A stretch of DNA of 64,000 bases from Providencia rustigianii DSM 4541 (GCF_000156395.1 NZ_GG703818.1:320224-384223); one strand, 5' to 3'; counted from the first letter of the stretch, positions 27,180 through 38,004 are shown. Translations and numbers: made by a program. The notes: generated from the letters alone by a model not told the origin.

Positions 27180-27287
27180 CATCTTCCGCAGGGTGCTTAA
27201 CTTAGTCAGCATCTTGTTGGAGGTACGACATTGCTCACATTGCTTCCAGTGTTTACTTTAGCCAGCTTACATGCTGGCTATTTTTTT
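27180..27287 (+). ncRNA. ryhB: RyhB small regulatory RNA
   Basis: The core GACATTGCTCACATTGCTTC matches E. coli RyhB exactly, followed by CAGTGTTTACTTTAGCCAGC and the terminator AGCCAGC-TTACAT-GCTGGCT-A-TTTTTTT. RyhB is an Hfq-dependent RNA that represses iron-using protein mRNAs (sdh, sodB, acn) when iron is low, and Fur represses it. The E. coli gene also lies close to yhhX/yhhY. The 5' half differs from E. coli. The start point (about 27180) is estimated from promoter spacing. Confidence 0.93.
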
Positions 27288-27478
27288 ATCTCCTCGTCAT
27301 ATATCTCTATTTCTTGATACAAAATTTTCTTATTAGCGACCGAAATCTTATTCAAATTTTTTGGATCCTATGATTAATTTCCCCTACTTCTCTCTGGCGT
27401 TAATTTGGCTAAACTATCATCAACAAGTTTAGAAAAAGCCCAATGAAAGTTGGATATACGCTTTTAGGAGATGACTCT

Positions 27479-28177
27479 ATGATCTATTTACGCCAAGCAA
27501 ATCAACGTGGGCACGCCAACCATGGCTGGCTCGACAGTTGGCATTCTTTTTCATTTGCTAGCTATTACGATGAAAAATTTATGGGATTCTCTGCATTGAG
27601 GGTCATCAATGAGGACTATATTGCCGCTGGACAAGGTTTCGGTACTCACCCACACAAGGATATGGAAATATTGACTTATGTCCTTGATGGCGCAGTTGAA
27701 CATAAAGATAGCATGGGCAATATGGAACAAATCCCTGCGGGAGAATTCCAAATCATGAGCGCGGGCACCGGTATTCGTCACTCTGAATACAACCCGGATA
27801 ATGAAAAAGCGCTGCGTTTATACCAGATTTGGATTATGCCAAATGCCAATGGTATCGAGCCACGCTATGAACAAAAACGTTTTGACTCTAAGAATGGTAG
27901 GCAGCTTGTACTGTCCCCAGATGCCCGTGAAGGGTCGCTAAAAGTCCACCAAGATATGACCTTATGGCGCTGGGCATTGTCGGCCAAAGAACACGATACT
28001 TATGAGATTGCCGATAAACGCGTCGTCTGGATACAAGTCGTGAAAGGTAGCATTGAAGTTAATGGTCAAAAAGCAACGACCAGCGATGGTTTAGCTGTTT
28101 GGCAAGAAAGTCAGCTGACTATCCATGCTGATGATGACAGTGAAATTCTGTTATTTGACTTGCCAGCAATGGAATAA
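27479..28177 (+). CDS. yhhW: Pirin-family quercetin dioxygenase homologue
   Basis: 232 residues, E. coli YhhW 231. A bicupin with the metal site GTHPHKDMEILTYVLDG and SAGTGIRHSEYN in the N-terminal cupin. E. coli YhhW cleaves quercetin in vitro; its true substrate is unknown. The frame opens at 27443, but GGAG lies 7-10 bases before the ATG at 27479 and the protein then begins MIYLRQANQRGHANHGWLDSWH exactly like the family. A second, unrelated pirin gene lies at 51585. Confidence 0.94.
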   Translation: MIYLRQANQRGHANHGWLDSWHSFSFASYYDEKFMGFSALRVINEDYIAAGQGFGTHPHKDMEILTYVLDGAVEHKDSMGNMEQIPAGEFQIMSAGTGIRHSEYNPDNEKALRLYQIWIMPNANGIEPRYEQKRFDSKNGRQLVLSPDAREGSLKVHQDMTLWRWALSAKEHDTYEIADKRVVWIQVVKGSIEVNGQKATTSDGLAVWQESQLTIHADDDSEILLFDLPAME

Positions 28178-28212
28178 ATACAGATGTGAATAAGTACTCA
28201 CTTATTTTTAAG

Positions 28213-28248
28213 GCAAAAAAGGCGCTATCTCGGTAGCGCCTTATTTTT
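28213..28248. terminator. Bidirectional terminator, yhhW/pckA
   Basis: AAGGCGCTA-TCTCGG-TAGCGCCTT with an A-run before and TATTTTTAT after, between convergent genes. Confidence 0.9.
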
Positions 28249-28268
28249 ATCACGGAATTTCGATGCGA

Positions 28269-29888
28269 TTACAATTTTGGACCGGCTTTAACCAGTGCAG
28301 CTCCCGCTGGAGTATCTGTGTATTTATCGAAGTTCTTCGTAAAGCGGTCAGCTAAATCTTTTGATTTCTCATCCCATTGTGATTTGTCCGCGTAAGTATT
28401 ACGTGGGTCAAGGATATTCGTATCCACACCCGGTAATGCAGTTGGGACTTCTAAATCAAAAACTGGCAACTTAATCATATCCGCTTTCTCAATATCTCCA
28501 CTTAAGATAGCGTCAATAATTGCGCGTGTATCTTTGATAGAAATACGTTTACCAGTACCGTTCCAGCCTGTGTTAACTAAATAAGCTTTCGCACCAGCAG
28601 CTTCCATTCGCTTCACTAACACTTCCGCATATTGCGTTGGGTGTAGAGATAGGAAGGCAGCACCGAAACATGCAGAGAATGTTGGTGTTGGTTCCGTCAC
28701 ACCACGTTCAGTACCTGCTAATTTCGCCGTGAAACCTGACAAGAAGTGATACTGAGTTTGTTCTGGCGTTAAGCGAGAAACTGGTGGTAACACACCGAAT
28801 GCATCTGCCGTCAGGAAGATAACTTTAGTCGCGTGCCCCGCTTTAGAAACAGGCTTAACGATATTTTCGATGTGATAAATTGGGTAAGAAACACGCGTAT
28901 TTTCAGTTTTTGAACCATCATTGAAATCAACAGAGCCATCCGCCAATACCATGACGTTTTCCAGTAATGCATCGCGCTTGATAGCACCATAGATATCTGG
29001 CTCAGCTTCTTTAGACAGGTTGATTGTTTTCGCGTAGCAACCGCCTTCAAAGTTGAATACACCGTCGTCGTCCCAACCGTGCTCATCATCACCAATTAAC
29101 TTACGTTTTGGATCGGTAGACAGTGTTGTCTTACCTGTACCCGATAAGCCGAAGAAAATAGCAACGTCGCCATCTTCACCTACGTTAGCGGAACAGTGCA
29201 TTGATGCAATGCCTTTTAATGGCAGCAGGTAGTTCATCATAGAGAACATCCCTTTCTTCATCTCGCCGCCGTACCATGAGCCACCGATTAACTGCATACG
29301 CTCAGTCAAGTTGAATGCAACAAAGTTTTCTGAATTCAGACCTTGCTCTTTCCAATTCGGGTTAGTGCATTTTGCGCCATTCATCACGATAAAGTCAGGC
29401 TCAAAACCGACTAATTCTTCTTCAGAAGGACGAATGAACATGTTTTTAACGAAGTGAGCTTGCCATGCAACTTCCGTAATAAAACGGACTTTCAGACGCG
29501 TATCTGCGTTAGCACCACAGAATGCATCGACAACAAACAGACGTTTGCCAGAGAGCTGCTCGGTCACTAAGTGCTTCAGGCTGCTCCAAACCTCTTGGCT
29601 CATAGGTTTGTTATCGTTTTTACCTTTACCTTGGTCTGCCCACCAAACGGTATCACGAGTTATATCATCGCGAACGATATATTTATCTTTTGGAGAACGA
29701 CCCGTAAAAATACCGGTATCAACAGCAACAGCACCTAAAGTCGTTACTGTACCGCGTTCATAACCTTCTAGACCTGGCTTGGTTTCTTCCTGAAATAACA
29801 GTTCATAACTAGGGTTATAAACAACTTCTGCGACGTCATGAATGCCGTACTTTTCGAGATCCTTCAGGGTAATGCTTTTAGCGCTCAT
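28269..29888 (-). CDS. pckA: Phosphoenolpyruvate carboxykinase (ATP)
   Basis: 539 residues from the ATG at 29888, which has AGGAGC in front; the frame is open to 29930 without a ribosome site. The first committed gluconeogenic step: oxaloacetate plus ATP to PEP. P-loop [17 protein letters not shown], metal/active-site [20 protein letters not shown] and [12 protein letters not shown] are all present. Collinear with the E. coli enzyme. Gene order pckA-hslO-hslR-igaA-nudE follows the E. coli yrf region. Confidence 0.97.
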   Translation of the reverse strand: MSAKSITLKDLEKYGIHDVAEVVYNPSYELLFQEETKPGLEGYERGTVTTLGAVAVDTGIFTGRSPKDKYIVRDDITRDTVWWADQGKGKNDNKPMSQEVWSSLKHLVTEQLSGKRLFVVDAFCGANADTRLKVRFITEVAWQAHFVKNMFIRPSEEELVGFEPDFIVMNGAKCTNPNWKEQGLNSENFVAFNLTERMQLIGGSWYGGEMKKGMFSMMNYLLPLKGIASMHCSANVGEDGDVAIFFGLSGTGKTTLSTDPKRKLIGDDEHGWDDDGVFNFEGGCYAKTINLSKEAEPDIYGAIKRDALLENVMVLADGSVDFNDGSKTENTRVSYPIYHIENIVKPVSKAGHATKVIFLTADAFGVLPPVSRLTPEQTQYHFLSGFTAKLAGTERGVTEPTPTFSACFGAAFLSLHPTQYAEVLVKRMEAAGAKAYLVNTGWNGTGKRISIKDTRAIIDAILSGDIEKADMIKLPVFDLEVPTALPGVDTNILDPRNTYADKSQWDEKSKDLADRFTKNFDKYTDTPAGAALVKAGPKL

Positions 29889-30038
29889 TATATTGCTCCT
29901 GGTAAACATAGCTATTCTGCCGACGATCATAAATCTTTACGACTAATTAACAGCGATAGCTATCAAAGAATTGAAAAAGCATAATTTTTTTTAATTCATA
30001 ATGAGACTTAGAGCACGTTATAATCCTTTAAATTTGTC

Positions 30039-30063
30039 AAAAAAGGGTGCAGAATTGCACCCT
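30039..30063 (-). terminator. Terminator of hslO
   Basis: AGGGTGCA-GAAT-TGCACCCT, followed on the minus strand by a TTTTTT run, just after the hslO stop. Confidence 0.9.
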
Positions 30064-30091
30064 CGTCACATAAATAGGTTGCTAAATCGTA

Positions 30092-30964
30092 TCAGTGAAG
30101 TTGCTGATTACGCTCATTATTTAACCCTTCAATATCGGATTCAATAAATACGTAGTGTGTGCCACAGAATTCACACTCCATATCAATTTTTCCATCTTTG
30201 TGTAAAATTTCCATAACATCTTCGTTGGAAAGTGTAATCAATGAAGCTTCACAACGTTCCCGAGAACATGTGCAACGAAACTCAACAGATTGAGGGTCAT
30301 ACAGCGTCACATCTTCTTCGTGATATAAACGATGTAGCACTTCTTTGATATCTAACTCGCTAAGCTCTTTGCCTTTAATCGTGGCTGTCAGTTGTACTAG
30401 ATGATCAAAAAATTCATGGCTAGAATTTTCCGCTGCTGGCAGAACTTGCAGCAACATACCACCCGCGATACCTTTGCCATCTAACTCACCAACACGAATA
30501 AATAAGCGAGTTGGTAGTTGCTCAGACTGACGGAAATAAGCATCTATGCTTTCTTCAATACTGTTGCCTTCAATAGCCACAATACCTTGGTAGCGCTCGC
30601 CTTGTTTTGGCGTGATAGTGATGACAATAAAACCATTACCGATCATCTGTTTTAAAGTGCTACCCGCGACTACCGGACCATCAACGCGTGCAACACCACG
30701 CATTTGCTGTAAGTTATTACCATTAATAACCGCTAATTTTACGGGGCCATCACCTTGAATTTGAACGGTAATATCACCATCAAATTTCAATGTTGCAGTC
30801 AGTAAACTGGTCGCAACCAGTAACTCACCCAGCAGACCTTTTACCGCTTCTGGATAATCATGATTTTGTAAAATATGATGAAAAGTCTCATCGACAGTAA
30901 TCATTTCCCCACGCACAGCATGCTGTTCAAATAGAAAACGATGAAGTTGGTCTTGTTTAGCCAT
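30092..30964 (-). CDS. hslO: Redox-regulated chaperone Hsp33
   Basis: 290 residues. A cytoplasmic holdase chaperone switched on by oxidation. The zinc-binding redox switch is intact at the C terminus: [10 protein letters not shown] followed by CEFCGTHYV, giving C-x-C and C-x-x-C. The N-terminal chaperone domain includes [14 protein letters not shown] and [17 protein letters not shown]. It lies 28 bp after hslR in the same direction, as in E. coli. Confidence 0.96.
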   Translation of the reverse strand: MAKQDQLHRFLFEQHAVRGEMITVDETFHHILQNHDYPEAVKGLLGELLVATSLLTATLKFDGDITVQIQGDGPVKLAVINGNNLQQMRGVARVDGPVVAGSTLKQMIGNGFIVITITPKQGERYQGIVAIEGNSIEESIDAYFRQSEQLPTRLFIRVGELDGKGIAGGMLLQVLPAAENSSHEFFDHLVQLTATIKGKELSELDIKEVLHRLYHEEDVTLYDPQSVEFRCTCSRERCEASLITLSNEDVMEILHKDGKIDMECEFCGTHYVFIESDIEGLNNERNQQLH

Positions 30965-30992
30965 AATTTCTCTCTATTACTCAGACCGTCTA

Positions 30993-31403
30993 TTAAGACG
31001 ATTCATTGGAATTAGTTTGTTTAAATTTTAGCAGAGTTCGACGCTCTTTTTTATCAGGACGTCGGTCTGGATGGGGCATAGTTAACGCATTCATTTTGCG
31101 TGCTATCGCCATTTTTTCACGTTGTTCGATGCTTTCAGCTGTTTCACGATACAGTAATTGAGCTTCCGGAGCGCCTTTACGCTGATTGCTGATCTCAAGC
31201 ACCTCAATGATACGCTCATCATTTCCTTGCCGTAGTTTGATCAAGGCGCCTATCTCAACAATTTTCCCGGGCTTAGTTCTCTGTCCATTATAGTGAACCT
31301 TCCCGCCATCTATCATCTCACGGGCCGTTGAACGTGTTTTATAAAAACGTGCAACCCATAACCATTTATCGAGGCGAACGGGTTCTACAGATGATTGTTT
31401 CAT
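30993..31403 (-). CDS. hslR: Ribosome-associated heat-shock protein Hsp15
   Basis: 136 residues with an N-terminal S4 RNA-binding domain (VRLDKWLWVARFYKTRSTAREMI) and a basic C terminus. It binds stalled 50S subunits carrying peptidyl-tRNA. It is followed by hslO. In E. coli yrfG lies between igaA and hslR; here only 67 bp separate them and no yrfG is seen. Confidence 0.95.
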   Translation of the reverse strand: MKQSSVEPVRLDKWLWVARFYKTRSTAREMIDGGKVHYNGQRTKPGKIVEIGALIKLRQGNDERIIEVLEISNQRKGAPEAQLLYRETAESIEQREKMAIARKMNALTMPHPDRRPDKKERRTLLKFKQTNSNESS

Positions 31404-31470
31404 GATGCCTCCTCAATATCAGTTTGAATTAAAACCAAAATGAGGCTTCCATTATATCGGAAGGATAATA

Positions 31471-33570
31471 CTATCTAGGCGCGGAAGGATTATCGACCTC
31501 ATAGCATTTATCGTAATATTCAGTGATTTTACGTAAACGCCTTTTGTTATTCAAAACTCGTATAATTATTAATGAACCATTGATTACAACACATATTGCC
31601 AGAAAAAGAATAAACATAGCCCGACAAACAAAGAGCGGTAACGCATCTTCATTTAATGCCTCGTGGAGCGAAATATACAGCGTTCCATTTGCATCAACCG
31701 ATAAATTCGTCACGACACCTTGCACGTCAAACGGTGTGTTATTCAAAATACTCGCTAAGCGTTGAAGTTCATACCAACGCTGTAACTGCGTCATTTCATT
31801 GAAGGAATTTATTGGAATCAAATCAACTAATGGATGATTTTCATCGCTAATCAACAACACGCCGCCTGGAGGGGGGCTATTGAGTTTACGAATTTCTTTT
31901 TCAATTTCTTTCCTGATGAAATCATATGTGGTGTCTTCAACTAACTTTTCCAAGGCCTCAGCACTTCCTGCACGTAATAAAACGTGTGCCCCGCTTAATT
32001 TTCCTGATGATGCTTTTTTCACTAGAGTAGACCAATCATCCGCACTACCACCGAGGTTAGATAACGCATTTTTGAGTTTAACGCAACTCTCTGATCCACC
32101 ACATAATGCATTGGTTTTTAATATTATTTCCGAAAAATCAAAGATAATATTCATCCCTGACTTCATAATTTCTCGTTGTAATCTGGGGTTAATTCCTGGG
32201 GCATCTTTATCAGGGTGAAGCTGATTTTTAACACTATTAAGTAAATCAATGGCATGATTTACCGTTTCAGACTGTGGCTCAGTCACCAAATTGATGTTGT
32301 TCCAATACATTCCGGAGCAGTCAAAAGGCACAAAAAGTGCCTGATTTTCATCATTCAAATTTGGGGGGCGATAACACATACCCACCCCTTTTGCTAACAG
32401 CGTATCCCCAACCTTAATTTTTTTTATGCTCAATTCCATTGGGTCTGTAACAACAACTTTGTGAGTACCCTCTAGCCATGCAATGCCAAGTTTAATTGGC
32501 AAACTAATGGGTTGATAAGTCATCGTAAGTACCAAAAAAAGTAAGGCACTAGAGAACATCAATATGTTCTTTTTAAATCGCTTGTAAGGGTAATAACGCT
32601 CTTCTTCATGAATGGAGAGACAGCGACCATATTTCACTACCTCCCCCGAAGAATAGAGATCAATATTAGTTGCTTGATTTAATTCATATTTTAGATAAGG
32701 AGTCCAATAAGAAGGATAGTGAAGATCTACCCCTCCAATAGAGACTGTCGATGAGTACTTTTTATCTAACTCACCATAGAGCTCCCAGCGTTTGGGTTGC
32801 CCATAAATGCACTGTACATCTTGATAAGGCTTGGGAAGAATTCGTAACCGAAACAGTAAAAATACGCCAATACAAAAGACGATTATCGCAAAAGTCAGTC
32901 CCCATCCTTGTAAAACCGGGATAGAAATCATCGTGAGGTAGCCTAAAAAGAAGCTTAGACTCACCACTATGGCTCCTAGCCATCCCGATGAATTGTGTAG
33001 CCGATGCTCTTCTTTACTCTCTTTGCGTACTTTTAATAATTGAATCGTGTTTTGCTCGCCTTCTTGGATAGCGGCTTCTGGTAACACAGACTCCACAGAA
33101 GAGGACGCAGACCACTCATGACTAAACTCTTTCAGGGAGTGGCTATTCAATGCCACAATGAGCGGTAGATGGTCAGTATCAATGATTTCCATCACGTTTT
33201 GCCGCTGCAAAAAGGGTTCGAGTTGTTCAGGCAATTGCACTTCAACCGTATCAATAAAATAGCGCCAGCTATTTCCTTGTTCTTGCCGAAGATTAAACCG
33301 AGTGACGGCATTGCAAATCGTTGCAACAATCGAATTTCGTTTAATTTGCCAAGCAGGTTGTGACGGTACGTGAATATTTTTTGAAGCGTTATGATTGAGA
33401 TACTGCGATAGGATTTGGTAGTCTGATTCAATCATTTTTTTAAATGAAGGAGCGGCTAACGAGGGTATTTGATAGACGCTAGAACGCCGTCCCCGCCTGA
33501 AGAATAGGAAGAGAACCATTATAATTAGGCTAGCTACAATCAGAGCCAGTATAATGATAGTGTTTAGCAT
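31471..33570 (-). CDS. igaA: Inner-membrane Rcs regulator IgaA
   Basis: 699 residues from the ATG at 33570 (MLNTIIILALIVASLIIMV), preceded by GGGATAA. The frame opens at 33636, but IgaA/YrfF proteins start with this membrane helix. Paired helices lie around residues 200-250 and 330-360, a large periplasmic domain with C-x-x-LKNALSNLGGS and SSGKLSGAHVLLRAGSAE, and a last helix near the C terminus. It restrains the Rcs phosphorelay. Divergent from nudE, as in E. coli. Sequence divergence is considerable but order and landmarks fit. Confidence 0.93.
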   Translation of the reverse strand: MLNTIIILALIVASLIIMVLFLFFRRGRRSSVYQIPSLAAPSFKKMIESDYQILSQYLNHNASKNIHVPSQPAWQIKRNSIVATICNAVTRFNLRQEQGNSWRYFIDTVEVQLPEQLEPFLQRQNVMEIIDTDHLPLIVALNSHSLKEFSHEWSASSSVESVLPEAAIQEGEQNTIQLLKVRKESKEEHRLHNSSGWLGAIVVSLSFFLGYLTMISIPVLQGWGLTFAIIVFCIGVFLLFRLRILPKPYQDVQCIYGQPKRWELYGELDKKYSSTVSIGGVDLHYPSYWTPYLKYELNQATNIDLYSSGEVVKYGRCLSIHEEERYYPYKRFKKNILMFSSALLFLVLTMTYQPISLPIKLGIAWLEGTHKVVVTDPMELSIKKIKVGDTLLAKGVGMCYRPPNLNDENQALFVPFDCSGMYWNNINLVTEPQSETVNHAIDLLNSVKNQLHPDKDAPGINPRLQREIMKSGMNIIFDFSEIILKTNALCGGSESCVKLKNALSNLGGSADDWSTLVKKASSGKLSGAHVLLRAGSAEALEKLVEDTTYDFIRKEIEKEIRKLNSPPPGGVLLISDENHPLVDLIPINSFNEMTQLQRWYELQRLASILNNTPFDVQGVVTNLSVDANGTLYISLHEALNEDALPLFVCRAMFILFLAICVVINGSLIIIRVLNNKRRLRKITEYYDKCYEVDNPSAPR

Positions 33571-33869
33571 GTTTATCCCAATGGAACTGTCTACCAGCAA
33601 GCATAGCAATTCAATGTGAATCCCTATATCAGCCAATTCCTATTCTATTTTCAGTTTTGTTCTACTTTACAATACCTTGTAAATATAATTTTTTACTCAT
33701 TCTGCGATACTCTTTTTCTAGGTAATTATACTAGCAGTATTTTCTCTGCCTTATAATCTCTATCATTTTTTTTTGATATGCGTCATAGTTAAGGACAAGG
33801 TAAAGGCCATCTTTCTCATCGAAAAAATGCTTTTATCCATAGATTCAATCATCTGGTTCGGAAATCGTT
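33571..33869. other. igaA/nudE divergent region
   Basis: 299 bp, AT-rich. No gene or clear regulatory site recognised. Confidence 0.35.
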
Positions 33870-34424
33870 ATGACGGAACTCAAAAAACCAAAAATCCTGA
33901 ATATTCAAGATATCGCACAGTCCAAATTATTCAGCATCCAATCTGTTGATCTCGAATTCAGCAACGGTGAAAAACGCGTTTATGAAAGAATGCGTCCAGC
34001 AAAACGCGAAGCGGTTCTCATTGTTCCGATCATCGATGACCACCTAATCTTGATTCGTGAATATGCCGTTGGTATTGAAAATTATGAGCTGGGTTTCCCC
34101 AAAGGAGCTGTTGACCCTGGAGAAGAGCCTCTTGATGCTGCCCAGCGCGAACTCAAAGAAGAAATTGGCTATGGTGCCCGCCAAATTATTCCTTTGGCAA
34201 AACTCACCATGTCCCCATCTTATTTCTCTAGTAAGATGAATATCCTCATTGCTAATGACCTATTCAATGAAAAGCTAGAGGGCGATGAACCCGAACCATT
34301 ACAACAAGTTAAATGGCCGATAGCTCGAATGATGGAGTTACTCGATCACCCTGATTTCAATGAAGCTCGTAATATTAGTGCGCTGTTCTATGTTGAGCGT
34401 TATCTAAAAAATAACGCGGGGTAA
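33870..34424 (+). CDS. nudE: ADP compounds hydrolase NudE
   Basis: 184 residues, a Nudix hydrolase acting on ADP-ribose, Ap3A and NADH. The Nudix box is complete: GAVDPGEEPLDAAQ followed by RELKEEIGYG (G-x5-E-x7-REL-x-EE-x-G). It sits between divergent igaA and convergent mrcA, as in E. coli. Confidence 0.96.
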   Translation: MTELKKPKILNIQDIAQSKLFSIQSVDLEFSNGEKRVYERMRPAKREAVLIVPIIDDHLILIREYAVGIENYELGFPKGAVDPGEEPLDAAQRELKEEIGYGARQIIPLAKLTMSPSYFSSKMNILIANDLFNEKLEGDEPEPLQQVKWPIARMMELLDHPDFNEARNISALFYVERYLKNNAG

Positions 34425-34469
34425 TACAAAATATTATCCATCTCTGGCATTTACGTAGCTTTAAAATAA

Positions 34470-34502
34470 TTACACCCCATGTTAAGAAACGATGGGGTGT
34501 AA
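34470..34502. terminator. Hairpin between nudE and mrcA
   Basis: TTACACCCCAT/ATGGGGTGTAA, an 11-bp perfect stem with an 11-nt loop. On the minus strand it is followed by AATTATTTT. It is a probable shared terminator. Confidence 0.7.
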
Positions 34503-34522
34503 TAAAGATCACAATAACGAGA

Positions 34523-37060
34523 TTAGAATAGTTCTTGGCTTGATCCGCCATCTGTTGAAATCATCGTTCCAACTTCTTGTACCGCACGTTCTTTCGGCTC
34601 AGTACCTTCAATAAAGTATTCACTTCGTGACGGCCCACCTGATGACAATTTACCTGTTCGCGTATCGATGGAAACTGAAATAATACCTTTTGGTGGCTTC
34701 ATGGTTTTAACGGGAACACCGTCAAGAATGACTTTCATAAAATCATCCCAAATCGGCTGCGCGCTCTTAGCTCCGGCTTCACCACCACCCGCAGCCGTTC
34801 GGCCTAGAGTACGTTTGTTATCATCAAAGCCAATCCAAGCAGATGCAACCACATCAGGCCCATATCCGGAGAACCACGCATCCTTCGAGCTATTGGTTGT
34901 TCCTGTTTTACCGCCAATATCCCGTCGCCCAGCTAAATCTCGTCCAGCTCGCCAACCCGTACCAGACCAACCTGGCTCACCATAAATATTGGTAACCATC
35001 GCATCACGAATTAAGAAAGATAACGGAGTACTAATCACATGAGGCGCATACTTATCCTCTGAACGAACCTGCTCAGCCGCAGCTGGAACGTCCATTGTTG
35101 GTTCCTGATTAACGACGCTGCTGTGAGATTGTGTCACTTCTTCCGTTGCATCATCTTCTGAATCCCTGATTGCAATAGTACGCTCCGTATCCCCATAAAT
35201 AACTGGAATATCGGTACATTCCGGACAGGCCAGTTTTGGTTCCGCCTCAAAAATCACTTCATCATTATGATTTTCAATTTTTAAAATGTAGTAAGGGTCT
35301 ATTAAATATCCCCCATTAACCATCACCGCGTAGCCACGAACCATCTGCATTGGTGTAAACGACGGAGCACCTAACGCCAACGCTTCTGTGCGGTTAATAT
35401 TTTCTTTTGGGAAACCAAAACGGGTTAAATAATCTGCGGCGTAATCCACACCCATTGCACGCATAGCCCGCACCATCACCACGTTTTTCGACTGCCCTAA
35501 ACCTTGGCGTAAACGAATGGGACCATCATACCGTGGCGGTGAATTTTTCGGACGCCAATCTGAACCAGCCCCTGCATCCCAGCGACTAATCGGCACATCA
35601 TTCAATAATGAGGCTAGCGTTAAGCCTTTATCCATCGCTGCGGTGTACAAGAATGGTTTAATGTTCGAACCGACTTGGCGCAGAGATTGGGTGACGCGGT
35701 TGAATTCACTCATGTTGAAATCAAAACCGCCCACTAACGCTATCACAGCCCCATCATTTGGATTCAATGCCACAAATGCGGCATTAACATCCGGAATTTG
35801 TGCTAACCACCAGCTATCTTTTACCTGACGAACCCAAATTTGTTCTCCAACCTGCACCACTTTATTCACCGCAGTTGGTGTTCCACCCTGTTGAGTATCA
35901 GAGATAAATTTACGTGCCCAGCGAACACCAGCCATAGAGATTTGAATGTCTGAACCATCGGCTAACATCACTTTCGCATCGCTACTATTTGCCGCAATGA
36001 CAACCGCAGGGATCAATGGGCCATATGTGGGTAGTTTTTTCAGTTTTTCAACAATCTGCTCTTGCGTCCATGGGGTTTCATTGGCTGTCCATAGCACTTC
36101 AGCAGGACCACGATAGCCATGACGAATATCGTAATCAATCAAGTTATTGCGGACCGCTTCAGTTGCAGCCAATTGATCTTTACGCACCACCGTTGTGTAA
36201 ACTTTATAACCGTCGGTATATGCGTCTTCACCATATTTTTCATACATAGTTTGGCGCGCCATTTCGGCTAAATATGGGGCAGAAAAATCAACCTTCGGTG
36301 CATGGTATGACGCTTCAATTTTTTCACTCTTCGCTTGTTCGTACTGATCGCGCGTAATGTATTTCTCTTCCAACATTCGCATCAGTACAACGTTACGTCG
36401 GTTAATCGCGCGTTCATAAGAATACAGCGGGTTAAACGTCGATGGCGCTTTTGGTAACCCCGCAATCATCGCCATTTCACTTAAGGTCAACTCATTGACT
36501 GTTTTACCAAAATACACATAAGCCGCGGCACCCACACCATAAGCTCGGTTACCTAAATAAATTTTATTCAGGTATAGCTCCATAATTTCGTCTTTGGTGA
36601 AAAGCTGCTCTATGCGAATGGCAAGGAAAGCTTCTTTTGCTTTACGCATCAATGTCTTTTCAGGACTTAAATAGAAGTTTCTCGCTAATTGCTGGGTGAT
36701 TGTACTCGCCCCTTGAGAAGCATGCCCCGATGATGCCATAACGGTAACCGCTCGGAAAATACCAATCGGGTCAATACCATGATGGTCATAAAAGCGGCTA
36801 TCTTCAGTCGCAATAAAGGCATGCACTAACATCGGTGGAATGTCAGTTAGTGGCAATGGAATACGGCGTTTCTCACCATATTGGGCGATCAGTTCATTAT
36901 CTGCACTGAATACCTGCATTGGGGTTTGCAGACGGATGTCTTTCATTGTTGCGACATCAGGTAACTCGCCCTCGACATATTTATACATGCCATAAATCGA
37001 AGCGGTTCCCAAAAAAATGCAACAAACCACAAGAATCAAAAAATATTTTACGAACTTCAC
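34523..37060 (-). CDS. mrcA: Penicillin-binding protein 1A
   Basis: 845 residues, a bifunctional peptidoglycan synthase anchored by an N-terminal helix (FLILVVCCIFLGTASIYGMY). The glycosyltransferase domain has EDSRFYDHHGIDPIG and ASTITQQLARNFYL. The transpeptidase domain has the SxxK serine in GSNIKPFLYTAAMDKG, SKN in GQSKNVVMVRA and KTG in GGKTGTTNSSKDAWF. Divergent from the hof operon, as in E. coli. Confidence 0.97.
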   Translation of the reverse strand: MKFVKYFLILVVCCIFLGTASIYGMYKYVEGELPDVATMKDIRLQTPMQVFSADNELIAQYGEKRRIPLPLTDIPPMLVHAFIATEDSRFYDHHGIDPIGIFRAVTVMASSGHASQGASTITQQLARNFYLSPEKTLMRKAKEAFLAIRIEQLFTKDEIMELYLNKIYLGNRAYGVGAAAYVYFGKTVNELTLSEMAMIAGLPKAPSTFNPLYSYERAINRRNVVLMRMLEEKYITRDQYEQAKSEKIEASYHAPKVDFSAPYLAEMARQTMYEKYGEDAYTDGYKVYTTVVRKDQLAATEAVRNNLIDYDIRHGYRGPAEVLWTANETPWTQEQIVEKLKKLPTYGPLIPAVVIAANSSDAKVMLADGSDIQISMAGVRWARKFISDTQQGGTPTAVNKVVQVGEQIWVRQVKDSWWLAQIPDVNAAFVALNPNDGAVIALVGGFDFNMSEFNRVTQSLRQVGSNIKPFLYTAAMDKGLTLASLLNDVPISRWDAGAGSDWRPKNSPPRYDGPIRLRQGLGQSKNVVMVRAMRAMGVDYAADYLTRFGFPKENINRTEALALGAPSFTPMQMVRGYAVMVNGGYLIDPYYILKIENHNDEVIFEAEPKLACPECTDIPVIYGDTERTIAIRDSEDDATEEVTQSHSSVVNQEPTMDVPAAAEQVRSEDKYAPHVISTPLSFLIRDAMVTNIYGEPGWSGTGWRAGRDLAGRRDIGGKTGTTNSSKDAWFSGYGPDVVASAWIGFDDNKRTLGRTAAGGGEAGAKSAQPIWDDFMKVILDGVPVKTMKPPKGIISVSIDTRTGKLSSGGPSRSEYFIEGTEPKERAVQEVGTMISTDGGSSQELF

Positions 37061-37176
37061 CGAAGAATTCCCATACTCAACTGACAGGCGGGTTTAGATA
37101 TCACAGCCGCATAGTATAAAGCTTATACAGCGCAATAGAAAACGTAATTTAATTGTTAATGATAAGGACATTATGT

Positions 37177-38004
37177 ATGTACTCACCAAAATGGAACATT
37201 GGAATTGAACTTTCTCAGCATCACATTCAACTTGTTGCTGCTAAAAAACACCGAAAATACTGGTCATTATGTGAATGCTGGCAGCAAAAATTACCCACTG
37301 AAATAAATCATTTAGTCCTTGAGGAACAACGCGTAATTTTACTGAATATTTTAAAGCAATGGCGTCAGAAATTACCGAAAAATTGTTCAGTTTCCATTGC
37401 ACTACCTTCAATGAGAACATTAAAGCAGCAAGTTAGCCTACCCAATCAAATGAATTTGCAACAACCAGAATTAGGCTGGTATTTACAAACTCAAATCGAA
37501 AAACGGTTTCCGATGCAAGCGGAAGACCTTTCGGTGGATTATCGCATCATCAATCAACAAGTCTATTTCAATGCGGCTCGCCAATCCGATATCCTATTTT
37601 GGCAACATTTACTCAAGGAGAGTGGCTATTCACTCTCAGCTGTAGATATCGCACCGATTGCACTTCGCTATCTCGCTAAACAAGCCCATCTTCCCGATGA
37701 AAGTTGGCTAATCCATTACCGGAATGGCGAATGGTTATGGTCTGGCCCTATCAGCCAACCTGCAAATTATAACCATATTCAAGATAATCAATTGACCGAC
37801 ATCACCCAAATAATTCCATTATTAACTAATGACCTCGAATATTTAAAATTACCCATCTATTACATTAGTGACCATTCACAACCTGATTCACCTCCGCAAT
37901 GGGATTTACTGCAAGCTTTTCATCACTATCCCATCAAACTTCCTCGCCAACTAGGGGATTTTGTGATTGCAGCCGGATTAGCACTTCGTCATAAGGATAT
38001 TTGA
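37177..38004 (+). CDS. hofM: PilM-like protein HofM
   Basis: 275 residues from the ATG at 37177, which has AAGGA at good spacing; the frame also opens at an upstream TTG (37153). PilM-type actin-like fold: WNIGIELSQHHIQLVAAKK at the start and the YLAKQAHLP part later. In type IV pilus systems PilM assembles an inner-membrane platform with PilN and PilO; in Haemophilus the homologue ComA is needed for DNA uptake. First gene of the hof operon, divergent from mrcA. Confidence 0.88.
   Translation: MYSPKWNIGIELSQHHIQLVAAKKHRKYWSLCECWQQKLPTEINHLVLEEQRVILLNILKQWRQKLPKNCSVSIALPSMRTLKQQVSLPNQMNLQQPELGWYLQTQIEKRFPMQAEDLSVDYRIINQQVYFNAARQSDILFWQHLLKESGYSLSAVDIAPIALRYLAKQAHLPDESWLIHYRNGEWLWSGPISQPANYNHIQDNQLTDITQIIPLLTNDLEYLKLPIYYISDHSQPDSPPQWDLLQAFHHYPIKLPRQLGDFVIAAGLALRHKDI

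Noticed and set aside
29889..29930. Longer PckA start
   Set aside because: No ribosome site; AGGAGC lies before the ATG at 29888 and the family starts there.
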